Shown here: positions 22,312 through 31,590 of the stretch, in pieces
Numbering within the stretch: position 1 is the first letter of the stretch
Layout: each line of letters begins with the position of its first letter
Position numbers and translations under genes: made by a program
Assembly: GCA_900550365.1 (NCBI GenBank)
Contig: URRR01000005.1
Coordinates: 1-64,000 of the forward strand
Reading direction: 5' to 3'
Length of the DNA stretch: 64,000 nucleotides
From: an uncultured Prevotella sp.
GTDB lineage: Bacteria > Bacteroidota > Bacteroidia > Bacteroidales > Bacteroidaceae
Notes under the pieces: model-generated
What the model saw: only the letters and a program-made list of their open reading frames with translations
The model's database searches: none
What the model was told of the DNA's origin: nothing

Positions 22312-24758
22312 AAAATCTGACTTTAAACGTTATGGAACAATCACCTACTATACAACCGGCAGAAGAAACCTCAACGGATGTCAGCATGCGCGACATCCTG
22401 ATATCGTGCGCAAGTCATTGGCGGTGGTACGTTGTAACCGTGGCAGTGGCTCTTATGATAGCAGTACTGTACATAAAAAAGACGCAGCCCGTGTACAAGC
22501 GCGACGCGTCAATCATGGTTCTCGAGCGCAACAACAAGCCGACGGTGCTGAACCAGTTGCTCAATGACTATGCTGATTTCGGCTTCTTTGCGGACAACAC
22601 AAACGTAAACAACGTCATTGCGGCCATCAAGTCGCCGGACGTTATGGCTGAGGTCATAGCACGGCTGGGCTTTGACGTATCTTATTCTACGCCCGGAACA
22701 TTCTATGACAAGACGCTGTACGGCAAGTCTCTGCCCGTAAAAGTAGTGATGCTTGACGTTCCGGAAGACGAGACCGCGTCACTGCACATCAGACTGACAA
22801 AGGACGGAGGCGTAAAGATGTCTGACTTCGTGAAGAACGGAAAGCAGCAGAACTCATACGACCTTACCTGCTCCGTAGGCCAGACGGTCAAGACGCCGCT
22901 TGGACGATTGTCGATCGTCAGACAGCCACACTACCCTAGTGCCGTTGCCGAAAACGACGAAATAGACGTTAAGAAGCTGAGCCGCAATACCGCGACAGGC
23001 TATTTCCTGCGTGGACTCTCGGTTGAGATAGGCGACAAGAAGTCAACCATACTTGACCTTTCTTACAACGACGTGTCACCCGAAAGAGCCGAGGACGTAC
23101 TCAACGCGGTAATAGATATTTACAATAAAGTATGGATGAAGAACCGCAACGCCGTTACGGCCGGCGCGACAAAGTTCCTTGACGAGCGTCTTGCCATTAT
23201 CGAACGTGAGCTTGACAATGTTGATAATGACATCTCGATGTACAAGAGCAAGAACCTGCTGCCTGACGTGGAGAAGGCTTACAGCCTGTCAATGGAGCGT
23301 GCAGACAAGAATTCCGCCATTCTTATCGGACTCAACACAAGGCTCTCAGTGGCAGGATATATCCGTGAATACCTGACTGACCGGGCCAACACCAACCAGC
23401 TGATACCCGTCAATCTCGGTATTGATGATGACAAGATTGACGGTCTTGTAGCAAAATATAATGCCCTGCAACTGGAGCGCAACAATCTTATCGCAAACAG
23501 CGGAAAGAACAATCCGCTGATACAAGACATGGACAAGTCACTCGCGCAGTTACGCAAATCGGTGATAAGCTCGGTCAACAACCTGATAGTATCACTTTCG
23601 ACACGCATCAGCCACATACAGAACGACGAACAGAAAACCAATACCGACATATCAACCAACCCTACTCAGGCCAAGGAACTGCTGGCTGTGGAACGTCAGC
23701 AGAAGGTAAAGGAGGCTCTGTATCTGTTCCTTTTGCAGAAGAGAGAAGAGAATCAGCTCTCTCAATCGTTCAACGCAGACAATACGCAAATAATAAAATC
23801 ACCGACCGGAAGCGACGTTCCGCTAAAACCGAAGAAGAGCATGATAATGCTCATTGCACTCGTAATAGGACTTGCATTGCCGACAGGAGTAATTTATCTG
23901 CTTGAAACTACCAATAACAAAGTGCGCGGACGTAAGGACCTGGAAGACTGTCTTACCGCGCCGCTGGTAGGCGAGATACCGCTGGTTGAGGAGAAAAAGG
24001 GCAGTCTGTCTGCACTTAAGCCTGCGGCAGACAAGGCTTATGGCGTAGTGGTAGAGCACGGGAACCATAACCTTGTGAACGAGGCTTTCCGCATATTACG
24101 CACTAACATAGAGTTTCTTACGCCGAAGGGCAACGGCGCAAGCGTGCAGATGCTGACATCATATAACCGCGGAAGCGGCAAGACTTTCCTTGCGATAAAC
24201 ATCGCAATGAGCCTTGCAGTCAAGGAAAGACGGGTGCTCGTGATTGACGGCGACCTGCGCACGGCGGCCTTATCCGGATTTATCGGCAGCCCGAAAACAG
24301 GCCTCAGCAACTATCTCGGACGGCATACTGATGACATATCCGCCATTATCCGCCCGTTCAATGACAGCCGGTGGCTGGACATTCTGCCGGCAGGCATCAT
24401 TCCGCCGAACCCCGCCGAGCTGCTGGCTTCTGACCGTTTCGCCTCACTACTGACAGAACTGAAAGGGCGATATGACTATATCTTTATCGACTGTCCGCCC
24501 ATTGATGCCGTTGCTGACACGTCAATAATCTCTCATTATGCCGAGCGTTCGCTTTTCGTTGTTCGTGCCGGAAGACTTGAGAGAGCCATGTTGACCGACC
24601 TTGAGAAACTGTACAAGAGCGGCAGACTGAACAATCTGTCTGTAATACTCAACGGAACACGCAACGCAGGAACGCCCTACGCTTACAGGTACGGCTACAG
24701 TTACGGCTACGGAACAAACGCAAAAGGCAAACGGATTACTGATTATTTCAAGAAATAA
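22308..24758 (+). CDS. Polysaccharide co-polymerase/tyrosine autokinase (Wzc-like)
   Basis: An 816-residue inner-membrane bacterial tyrosine kinase controlling polysaccharide chain length and export. The N-terminal Wzz domain has TM1 near residues 41-58, a long periplasmic region with coiled-coil character (about 260-480), and TM2 near 510-532. The cytoplasmic kinase has Walker A GSGKT near 622-626, Walker A' VLVIDGDLR and Walker B YIFIDCPP. The C-terminus ends in a tyrosine cluster (AYRYGYSYGYG), the autophosphorylation tail. The start at 22308 overlaps the upstream stop; an alternative start is 22332 (MEQSPT). No cognate phosphatase is nearby. Confidence 0.94.
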   Translation: MKNLTLNVMEQSPTIQPAEETSTDVSMRDILISCASHWRWYVVTVAVALMIAVLYIKKTQPVYKRDASIMVLERNNKPTVLNQLLNDYADFGFFADNTNVNNVIAAIKSPDVMAEVIARLGFDVSYSTPGTFYDKTLYGKSLPVKVVMLDVPEDETASLHIRLTKDGGVKMSDFVKNGKQQNSYDLTCSVGQTVKTPLGRLSIVRQPHYPSAVAENDEIDVKKLSRNTATGYFLRGLSVEIGDKKSTILDLSYNDVSPERAEDVLNAVIDIYNKVWMKNRNAVTAGATKFLDERLAIIERELDNVDNDISMYKSKNLLPDVEKAYSLSMERADKNSAILIGLNTRLSVAGYIREYLTDRANTNQLIPVNLGIDDDKIDGLVAKYNALQLERNNLIANSGKNNPLIQDMDKSLAQLRKSVISSVNNLIVSLSTRISHIQNDEQKTNTDISTNPTQAKELLAVERQQKVKEALYLFLLQKREENQLSQSFNADNTQIIKSPTGSDVPLKPKKSMIMLIALVIGLALPTGVIYLLETTNNKVRGRKDLEDCLTAPLVGEIPLVEEKKGSLSALKPAADKAYGVVVEHGNHNLVNEAFRILRTNIEFLTPKGNGASVQMLTSYNRGSGKTFLAINIAMSLAVKERRVLVIDGDLRTAALSGFIGSPKTGLSNYLGRHTDDISAIIRPFNDSRWLDILPAGIIPPNPAELLASDRFASLLTELKGRYDYIFIDCPPIDAVADTSIISHYAERSLFVVRAGRLERAMLTDLEKLYKSGRLNNLSVILNGTRNAGTPYAYRYGYSYGYGTNAKGKRITDYFKK

Positions 24759-24838
24759 GACCAACGGCCGGGTTGTGTCATGATATCTTACGCAAGGCAT
24801 TGAGGCACAGACGGGCACAAACCTTAATATCCATGACC

Positions 24839-25828
24839 ATGAAAAAAAAGATTATATATACATCCGTTACCGCACTTATAATAATTCTTGCGGTATTAAC
24901 CGGTGCCGGCTGGTACATGCTTGACTATGCGCTGAAGCCCGATGCTGACAACCGCGACATGCAGAAAAGATACAGCAGGATGTTCGGCGAATACCCGTAC
25001 ATGCGTCAATGGGTGGACAGCATGAAACATACCGGAGCGCTGAAAGACACGTTCATCATAATGCCTGACGGCGAGCGCCACCATGCCGTATATGCCTTTA
25101 CACCGGGAGCAGAGGGCCGCACGGCTCTGCTTGTTCACGGATATAAGGACAGCCACATAGGTATGCTTCCGCTTGCAAAGATGTATGCCGACATGAAATT
25201 CAACATTTTACTGCCCGACCTGCATGCCCACGGCCTGAGTGACGGCGATGACATACAAATGGGTTGGAAAGACCGGGATGACGTTATACGCTGGATTGGC
25301 GTGGCTGACACGCTTTTTGCCGACTCGACAGGCCGTCAACGTATAGTGCTTCACGGTGTATCCATGGGCGCGGCAACGGTAATGAACGTGTCTGGTGAGA
25401 ATCTGCCACAAAGCGTCAGGTGTTTCATTGAGGACTGCGGATACACAAGTGTCTGGGACGAATTCAGTCATCAGCTCGGCGAACAGTTCGGTCTGCCGCC
25501 CTTTCCGCTGCTATATGCCGCAAGTGCGCTGTGCAAGTTACGCTATGGCTGGTCATTCGGTGAGGCATCACCATTGGCCCAACTGACCGGGAAAAAGTCT
25601 CAGATGCTGTTCATTCACGGCACATCAGACGATTATGTGCCGTCGGCAATGGTCTTTCCGCTTTACAACGCCAACCCGAAAGCACAGACAGAACATGGCG
25701 GCGTGCAGCGTTTCAACAGCATATGGATAACCCCCGGATGTGCACATGCCAAGTCATTCCATGATTATCCGGCTGAATACGGCCGGCACGTAAGGGCTTT
25801 TTTAGAAGAAAAAGGATTCTTTCAATAG
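24839..25828 (+). CDS. Membrane-anchored alpha/beta hydrolase
   Basis: A 329-residue serine hydrolase with an N-terminal signal or anchor helix (about residues 4-24). The alpha/beta-hydrolase core shows the oxyanion motif LVHGYKDS, the nucleophile elbow GVSMGA, an acid in HGTSDDYVP and a histidine in the GCAHAKSFHDYP segment. It resembles the YqkD/BAAT-like group of unknown substrate. It lies 80 bases after the tyrosine-kinase gene on the same strand and may be co-transcribed. Longer frames starting at 24773 lack support; ATGs at 24833 and 24839 are both possible. Confidence 0.82.
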   Translation: MKKKIIYTSVTALIIILAVLTGAGWYMLDYALKPDADNRDMQKRYSRMFGEYPYMRQWVDSMKHTGALKDTFIIMPDGERHHAVYAFTPGAEGRTALLVHGYKDSHIGMLPLAKMYADMKFNILLPDLHAHGLSDGDDIQMGWKDRDDVIRWIGVADTLFADSTGRQRIVLHGVSMGAATVMNVSGENLPQSVRCFIEDCGYTSVWDEFSHQLGEQFGLPPFPLLYAASALCKLRYGWSFGEASPLAQLTGKKSQMLFIHGTSDDYVPSAMVFPLYNANPKAQTEHGGVQRFNSIWITPGCAHAKSFHDYPAEYGRHVRAFLEEKGFFQ

Positions 25829-25851
25829 CTCAGACAAGCCGGATATACAGC

Positions 25852-26934
25852 TTAACCGATAAAAGGCAGCCGGGCCACTGCACGGAAAATATTCTTCATT
25901 GCAACATCCTTATTCATTGCTTCAGCCGCCGGCATGCCTTCAGGAGTAATACATTCAACACCAGCGAAACCCGCATTCAGCAGTATGCCGGCATCATCCA
26001 CCTGCCCTGCCAACAACCATACGGGCACGCCATAACGGCTTGCACGCTCCAATACCCGCATGGGCAACTTGCCCATAAGTGTCTGGCTGTCAGCCCGTCC
26101 TTCACCTGTAATGACACAGGCCGCACCATTTAAGGCATTATCAAAGCCAGATATATCGAGTATTACGTCAGCACCAGGTCGCACATCAGCGCCAAGATAC
26201 TGCATGAAGGCATATCCAAGACCGCCCGCCGCGCCGGCACCGGGACGGCAGGAACAGTCGAAACCGAAGTGAAGAGCTGACATACGTGCAAATCTCAAGG
26301 CACGTTGTTCAAGTACAGGAAGCATGTCCGGCGCAGCACCTTTCTGCGGAGCGAAAACCGCGACGGCACCACGTGGGCCGCAAAGAGGATTGTCCACGTC
26401 ACACGCCAGCGTGAAACGGCATTGTCCTAGCACACCGTGCAGGGCATCGTCAAAGGTTCCGCCACGCGGCGAGAGCCTGTCAGTAAGGGCACGCAGCATG
26501 CCTATGCCGGCATCACTCGTGGCACTTCCGCCAAGCCCCACTATGAAGTTGCGGCACCCTTTGACCACGGCAGCGGCCACAAGCTCGCCTACTCCATAAG
26601 TAGTTGCACGCAAGGGATTGCGCTCCGCAGCATCAATCAATGTCAGTCCGCAGGCCTCGGCCACCTCGATAATTGCCGTGCCGTCAGACGTAACACCGTA
26701 AGCAGCCTCTACACGGCGCATCATCGGGTCGTGAACCCACACCTTTTCTATCCGTCCGCCCATTGCAGCCGTGAAAGCCGCAAGCATTCCTTCGCCGCCG
26801 TCAGACACCGGCAGAGCCACCACCTCAGCATCGTCACAGTAATGGCGGAGGGCACTCGCCACAGCCGTTTCAGCCTCCTCAGAAGTCAGACAGCCTTTAA
26901 ACGAATCAACAGCTAATACATATTTCTTTGCCAT
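25852..26934 (-). CDS. Glycerate kinase (GlxK/GarK family)
   Basis: Phosphorylates D-glycerate with ATP, giving 2-phosphoglycerate (or 3-phosphoglycerate) in the cytoplasm. The 360-residue protein matches the GarK/GlxK family from its start (VLAVDSFKGCLTSEEA, with the substrate-binding DSFKG at residues 10-14). It contains LPVSDGGEGML, the FIVGLGGSATSDAGIGML loop, and GEGRADSQTLMGKLP. Length is slightly under the usual 370-380 but complete. It is convergent with the hydrolase gene, leaving a 23-base gap, and has its own promoter. Confidence 0.94.
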   Translation of the reverse strand: MAKKYVLAVDSFKGCLTSEEAETAVASALRHYCDDAEVVALPVSDGGEGMLAAFTAAMGGRIEKVWVHDPMMRRVEAAYGVTSDGTAIIEVAEACGLTLIDAAERNPLRATTYGVGELVAAAVVKGCRNFIVGLGGSATSDAGIGMLRALTDRLSPRGGTFDDALHGVLGQCRFTLACDVDNPLCGPRGAVAVFAPQKGAAPDMLPVLEQRALRFARMSALHFGFDCSCRPGAGAAGGLGYAFMQYLGADVRPGADVILDISGFDNALNGAACVITGEGRADSQTLMGKLPMRVLERASRYGVPVWLLAGQVDDAGILLNAGFAGVECITPEGMPAAEAMNKDVAMKNIFRAVARLPFIG

Positions 26935-26951
26935 AAGATTTATTCAGTACG

Positions 26952-26960
26952 GCAAAGTTA
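26952..26960 (-). promoter_or_regulatory. -7 promoter box, glycerate kinase
   Basis: TAACTTTGC on the minus strand, 18 bases before the start codon. Confidence 0.65.
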
Positions 26961-27072
26961 CACATTTTATGCTTAACATCACACCAGACTGACTGAAGAT
27001 TATGTAAGAATTACATGACCGCTGACATCCGGCAGACAGACCGGCGAATGCGCCCGGCCTACCGGCGGAATG

Positions 27073-28347
27073 TCAGTTGAAGTAAATTCTGAACGTATGC
27101 ATGCCTTCAGTAAAAGTATATTTTATCTCAAAGCCATACAGATTACATACAGCCTTGACAAGTGCGAGCCCCAGTCCTGTTGACGACTGCTTGTTTGCCG
27201 AGTGATAAAAACGTTCAAATATCTTGTTTTCGTCAAGCGGTTCGAGAGCTCCCGTGTTGGCCACGGTATAGCTGCAGGCATCAGTCTTCACGCTTATCGT
27301 TCCTCCGTCAGTATTATGTATGAACGCATTTTTCAGTAAGTTTGAAACAAGAACATCAGCCAGTCTCTCGTCCATCTTCACCTTTGGTACGGTGTCAAGT
27401 GACGTGCTGACCTTTATCCTGCGATATGCGTACACCGACTTAAGGTCAGGCAGAATCTTTATAGTTGTCTGTCCGAGGTCTGTATCAGTGCAGGTATCAA
27501 ACTGTCCGTTGTCAATCTTGCATAACAGTAGCAGCGAGCGGTTGGTTGCCGAAAGCCCTTTCAGCGTGCGCATGGTCTTTATTATGTCAGCCATTTGCGT
27601 CTCGGTGAGGTTGTCATCGTCAAGCAACATCTCCAGACGGTTGGTACATATTGCCAGCGGTGTCTGCATTTCGTGTGACGCGTTGGCAATAAACATCTTC
27701 TGCTGCTCGTACTGCCGCTCGTTGCGTTCCATGCTGCGGCGCAGCGTTTCGTTAAGAATCTTAAACTCAGTTATGTTCGTCTTGTTGTCCAGAGGCTTGT
27801 TCTTATTGCCCAGCTTGTAACCGTCAAGCCAGTCGAGCAGCGCGCGCAGAGGCTTCATGCTGTGCCTTACGGTCCATATGTTGACTGCCGTTATGCCGAC
27901 GAGCAGCACCACGTAAAGAGCGATGAGCCAATAAAGAATAGAACGTTTCAGGTTATTCTTGTCGATTGTCGGCGTGAACACCATCAGCTCATGATACACC
28001 CCGTCATCTGTACTGAATATGTAAGTTATCGTGCGGGCCTGTTCATAACGTCGCCTTTGGCTGAAGTACATCTCCATGTCCTTATATCTTATGTGCTGCC
28101 GGCGCATGGCATAGTCAGCCGTTACCTTGCGGATAAAGTATTGCCGCTCAGCCAGTTCGTTGCCGGTCGGCAGCTCTTCACCCGCAAGATAGTCTGTGAT
28201 AAGCGTCTCGGCATAGCTTGTCAGCGCCTCGTCAGTGGCGTTGTTTATCTCCTTTATTATCGCGAAATAAAAGCAAACGGCCCACAAGGCGATGCTCACA
28301 GCCTTGAGTATCGACAGACGGAAGGTTATGACATTCTGCAGTTTCAT
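27073..28347 (-). CDS. Two-component sensor histidine kinase
   Basis: A 424-residue inner-membrane histidine kinase. TM1 is near residues 12-31 and TM2 near 137-158, enclosing a periplasmic sensor region of about 105 residues. There is no clear HAMP motif, although a helical linker follows TM2. The H-box ANASHEMQTPLA has the phospho-accepting H225; the N-box has N340 in VLVSNLLKNAF; the G-box STGLGLALV is at 389-397. It pairs with the response regulator at 28585-29262, but the two genes are separated by 237 bases of GTGAARA-type repeat including three tandem 44-bp units. The signal is unknown. Confidence 0.93.
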   Translation of the reverse strand: MKLQNVITFRLSILKAVSIALWAVCFYFAIIKEINNATDEALTSYAETLITDYLAGEELPTGNELAERQYFIRKVTADYAMRRQHIRYKDMEMYFSQRRRYEQARTITYIFSTDDGVYHELMVFTPTIDKNNLKRSILYWLIALYVVLLVGITAVNIWTVRHSMKPLRALLDWLDGYKLGNKNKPLDNKTNITEFKILNETLRRSMERNERQYEQQKMFIANASHEMQTPLAICTNRLEMLLDDDNLTETQMADIIKTMRTLKGLSATNRSLLLLCKIDNGQFDTCTDTDLGQTTIKILPDLKSVYAYRRIKVSTSLDTVPKVKMDERLADVLVSNLLKNAFIHNTDGGTISVKTDACSYTVANTGALEPLDENKIFERFYHSANKQSSTGLGLALVKAVCNLYGFEIKYTFTEGMHTFRIYFN

Positions 28348-28349
28348 CT

Positions 28350-28577
28350 TTTTAAGTTAAAAGTGAACAGTGAAGAGTGAAGAATTCAATACATTCTGAG
28401 TGAAGAACGAACAGTGAAGAGTGAACAATCCATTTGCTTATTCATTTGGATTTTTCACTTTTCACTGTTATTTTTTCACTCCATCACATTTGGATTTTTC
28501 ACTTTTCACTGTTATTTTTTCACTCCATCACATTTGGATTTTTCACTTTTCACTGTTAGTTTTTCACTTAAAATCAC
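28350..28577. repeat. GTGAARA heptad-word region with 44-bp tandem repeats
   Basis: On the left are GTGAACAGTGAAGAGTGAAGA words; on the right are two exact tandem copies of a 44-base unit (28443-28486, 28487-28530) and a third partial copy (28531-28569), each made of complementary TTTTCAC words. The two halves can pair. The region separates response regulator and kinase genes. Confidence 0.88.
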
Positions 28578-28584
28578 TTTTGTT

Positions 28585-29262
28585 TCATATCGTCGTCAGC
28601 TTATATCCGAAGCCGTAGACGGTCTTTATCTCTATTGTGGCACCGGCGTTCTTCAGCCTTTTTCGCAGGTTTTTCATCTGGGCATAGACAAAATCGAAGT
28701 TATCAGCCTGGTCGATGCTGTCGCCCCACACGGCCTCCGCCAGTGTCTGCTTCTCTATCAGGCGGCCGGCGCGGTTCACGAGGTAGTGCAGTATGTCATA
28801 CTCCTTGCGTCCCAGCTCAAGGTCTCTGCCGTCAACGTCAACCTTAAACGTGTCAGGATGAATCGTTACGTTGCCTATCTTTATGTTGCGTTCGCCGTTA
28901 TGGGCGTTGCGGCGCAGCACGCTCTTAATTCTCGCATGCAGCTCGGCCAGATGGAAAGGCTTGGCAAGATAGTCGTCAGCGCCGAGGTCAAGCCCGTTGA
29001 CTTTATCCTCGATAGAGTCTTTTGCCGATATTATTATCACGTTGTTGCGCTTTCCCTTCTCAGCCAGCTCACGCAGCAGGTTCAGTCCGTTGCCGTCAGG
29101 CAGCATGATGTCGAGCAGGATACAGTCATACTCATATATGAAAACCTTGGTCCGGGCGGTAGAATAGTCGGGTGCGGTCTCCACCACGTACCGTTCCTTC
29201 ATCAGCGAGCGGGCTATCACTTCACGCAGGTCGGCGTTGTCTTCTATAACCAGTATTTTCAT
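28585..29262 (-). CDS. OmpR family response regulator
   Basis: A 225-residue DNA-binding response regulator. The receiver domain (1-115) has acidic residues E7/D8, phospho-acceptor D51 (in LLDIMLPDGNG), S79 and K101 (LAKPFH). The C-terminal winged helix (about 128-225) ends with the family motif TVYGFGYKL. A longer frame from 29409 is rejected because MKILVIED is the standard N-terminus. It begins 25 bases after the acyl-CoA synthetase stop, suggesting co-transcription from upstream. The kinase gene follows. Confidence 0.94.
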   Translation of the reverse strand: MKILVIEDNADLREVIARSLMKERYVVETAPDYSTARTKVFIYEYDCILLDIMLPDGNGLNLLRELAEKGKRNNVIIISAKDSIEDKVNGLDLGADDYLAKPFHLAELHARIKSVLRRNAHNGERNIKIGNVTIHPDTFKVDVDGRDLELGRKEYDILHYLVNRAGRLIEKQTLAEAVWGDSIDQADNFDFVYAQMKNLRKRLKNAGATIEIKTVYGFGYKLTTI

Positions 29263-29287
29263 TTCTGCAGTCTTGATATATTTCCCT

Positions 29288-31375
29288 TTACACTTCTTTC
29301 TTCGTGCTGTCGCCGTTTTTCTCAATGCGTATTCTCGCGTCCACGGCAACGACGTCGTCCTCGTCAGCCAGCAGAGGGTTGATGTCCATCTCCTTAATCT
29401 CGGTCGCAAAGCGCAGCAGCGTCGACAGTCTGACGATTATCTCGGCATATTTCTTCTCGTTGATGCCCTTCTGTCCGCGCGTGCCTTTTATTATTTTATA
29501 CGCCCGCAGAGAATGAATCATCGAGTAAGCCTCGTCATACGACAGCGGAGCGAGACCGCTTGACACGTCCTTCAGCACCTCGACGAATATTCCTCCGAGG
29601 CCGCACAGCACTATGTGGCCGAACCTCGGCTCGTACTTGGCGCCTATGAACAGTTCGCGTCCACGCAACATCTTCTGCACCATGACACCTTTCGCGCCCT
29701 CAATCTGCATCATCCGGTCAAACTCATACTCAAGGTGGCGGGCTGTCTTGATGTTAAGCGCCACGCCGCCCACGTCGCTCTTGTGTACCGGACCTACCAC
29801 CTTGGCCACCACGGGGTAGCCTGTTTTCTCGGCAAAGGCCTCCAGTTCCGCCTTGTCAGAGCTTACCAGTTCGGGCACCATGGGTATTCCGGCGCAGTCA
29901 AGCAGCTCATGCACATGCTCAGGGGATATGTACCCGTCGCCGTCAATGCGCCCTATAACCTCACGTATGCGAGGAACGTCAACGCCGAACAGCTCAATCT
30001 CGGGCGGAGCGGGCCGCGGAGTCTTCATCACCTGGGTAAGAGCGGTGGCGAGAGTAACCTCGTCACTGAAATTTACGTGCCCCTTCTTAAGGAACTCGGC
30101 CACCTCAGGACCGGCCGTATGGAGGCACGGCAGAATGGGGAATATGGGTTTCTTGCACTCCAGAATCTTCTTATGCAGCACGTCGTAGGCCTCATACAGC
30201 TTGACAAGTCCCGGCGTTCCGAAGATTACGAAGATAGCGTCAATGCCCTTGAACTTGTTCTCACAGTAGTCAATGGCCAGCGCGAGATGCTCCGGCGTGC
30301 CCGTCGCGAGTATGTCAATAGGGTTAGACACTGACGAACCAGGGTACAGCATGCTCTTCAGCTCGTCAGCCTCTGGCCCCTCAATCTTGGGCACATTCAG
30401 TCCGCCTTTCGACAGAGCGTCGGTCAGCATCACGCCCGGACCGCCGGCATGGGTCACTATAGCGAAGTTACGACCCGTCAACGGGGGCAGCGTAAAGATA
30501 CAGCCTACGGTGGTAAGCTCCTCTCGTGAGTAGCAGCGCACTATCCCGGCCTTGCGGAACAGAGCCTCAACGGCCGAGTCGCTGCTGGCTATCGCGCCCG
30601 TATGCGACGACGCCGCGCGGCTTCCGCTCTCGCTGCTGCCCGCCTTGATTGCCGCTATGCGGCAGCCCTTGCGTATCAGCGACGCGGCGTGGAACAGCAG
30701 TTTGTCAGGGTCATTGATGTTCTCGATGTAAAGCAGCTTGATGTGTGAGTCGCGTTCGGGGTCAAAGTTCTCGTCCATATACTGGAGAACGTCCTCGATG
30801 CCTATCTGCCGGCTGTTGCCGACGCTCCACACCGTGTTGAACGGAAGGCCCTTGATTACGGCGGATTCGAGTATGAACACGGCCGTAGCTCCTGACCCGC
30901 TGATGAAGTCAACGCCCTTCTCGTGCAGCGTGGGGATAGGCTTCGTGAACACGCTGTGGTGCCAAGAGTTCATCAGTCCGATGCAGTTAGGCCCGATGAG
31001 AGCCGCCCCGTACTTCTCGCATGAGGCCACGATGCGCTTCTCCAGCTCAGCTCCTTCTACGGTCTCCTCGCCGAATCCGGCTGAGATAATAATGAAAGCC
31101 TTCACCCCTTTGTCGCGTGCGAGCGTCTCAACGCTGTCCGGACACAGCTTTGCAGGTATCACGAGCACGGCCAGGTCAGTAGGGGGCAGCTCGGCTGCAT
31201 CGTGGAACACCTTGATGCCCTGCACCTCGTCTTCCTTCGGATTGATAATTCTCAGCGTGCCCTTATAGCCTCCGCTGATAAGATTGCGCACCAGTGCGCC
31301 GCCGGGCTTGTGAACGTTGTTAGAGCCGCCCACCACCACTATGCTTTCAGGATGTAACAGTTGTCGGTTAATCAT
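29288..31375 (-). CDS. ADP-forming acyl-CoA synthetase (acetate-CoA ligase family)
   Basis: A 695-residue fusion of the alpha and beta parts of an NDP-forming acyl-CoA synthetase, which interconverts acyl-CoA + ADP + Pi and acid + CoA + ATP. The N-terminal CoA-binding Rossmann domain (about 5-130) is followed by succinyl-CoA-ligase-like domains, with the phospho-histidine H258 in SSHTGA. The C-terminal ATP-grasp domain (about 470-690) contains VAKVVGPVHKSDVGGV and ELFIGAKYEPRFGH. It could generate ATP from acyl-CoAs, complementing Ptb-Buk. It lies directly upstream of the two-component regulator, 25 bases apart, an unusual partnership. Confidence 0.92.
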   Translation of the reverse strand: MINRQLLHPESIVVVGGSNNVHKPGGALVRNLISGGYKGTLRIINPKEDEVQGIKVFHDAAELPPTDLAVLVIPAKLCPDSVETLARDKGVKAFIIISAGFGEETVEGAELEKRIVASCEKYGAALIGPNCIGLMNSWHHSVFTKPIPTLHEKGVDFISGSGATAVFILESAVIKGLPFNTVWSVGNSRQIGIEDVLQYMDENFDPERDSHIKLLYIENINDPDKLLFHAASLIRKGCRIAAIKAGSSESGSRAASSHTGAIASSDSAVEALFRKAGIVRCYSREELTTVGCIFTLPPLTGRNFAIVTHAGGPGVMLTDALSKGGLNVPKIEGPEADELKSMLYPGSSVSNPIDILATGTPEHLALAIDYCENKFKGIDAIFVIFGTPGLVKLYEAYDVLHKKILECKKPIFPILPCLHTAGPEVAEFLKKGHVNFSDEVTLATALTQVMKTPRPAPPEIELFGVDVPRIREVIGRIDGDGYISPEHVHELLDCAGIPMVPELVSSDKAELEAFAEKTGYPVVAKVVGPVHKSDVGGVALNIKTARHLEYEFDRMMQIEGAKGVMVQKMLRGRELFIGAKYEPRFGHIVLCGLGGIFVEVLKDVSSGLAPLSYDEAYSMIHSLRAYKIIKGTRGQKGINEKKYAEIIVRLSTLLRFATEIKEMDINPLLADEDDVVAVDARIRIEKNGDSTKKEV

Positions 31376-31382
31376 AGTATTA

Positions 31383-31590
31383 AATTAAGAAAGTGAAGAG
31401 TGAAATGCATTCTGAGTGAAGAGTGAAAAGTGAAGAGTGAACAATCCATATGCTTTGTAGGTCATTTGGATTTTTCACTTTTCACTCTTCGTTTTTCACT
31501 TCATAACATTTGGATTTTTCACTTTTCACTCTTCACTTTTCACTCATAATGTATTGGATTTTTCACTTTTCCCTTTTCATTTTTCACTTA
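31383..31590. repeat. GTGAARA heptad-word inverted repeat
   Basis: GTGAAGAGTGAAAAGTGAAG words on the left (31392-31446) are complementary to TTTTTCACTTTTCACTCTTC words on the right (31469-31590). The right end encodes the last residues (SEK) and stop codon of bcp, read on the minus strand. Confidence 0.85.

Noticed and set aside
28414..29382. 322-residue plus-strand frame opposite the response regulator
   Set aside because: Its start is in repeat sequence and the rest is antisense to a certain response-regulator gene.
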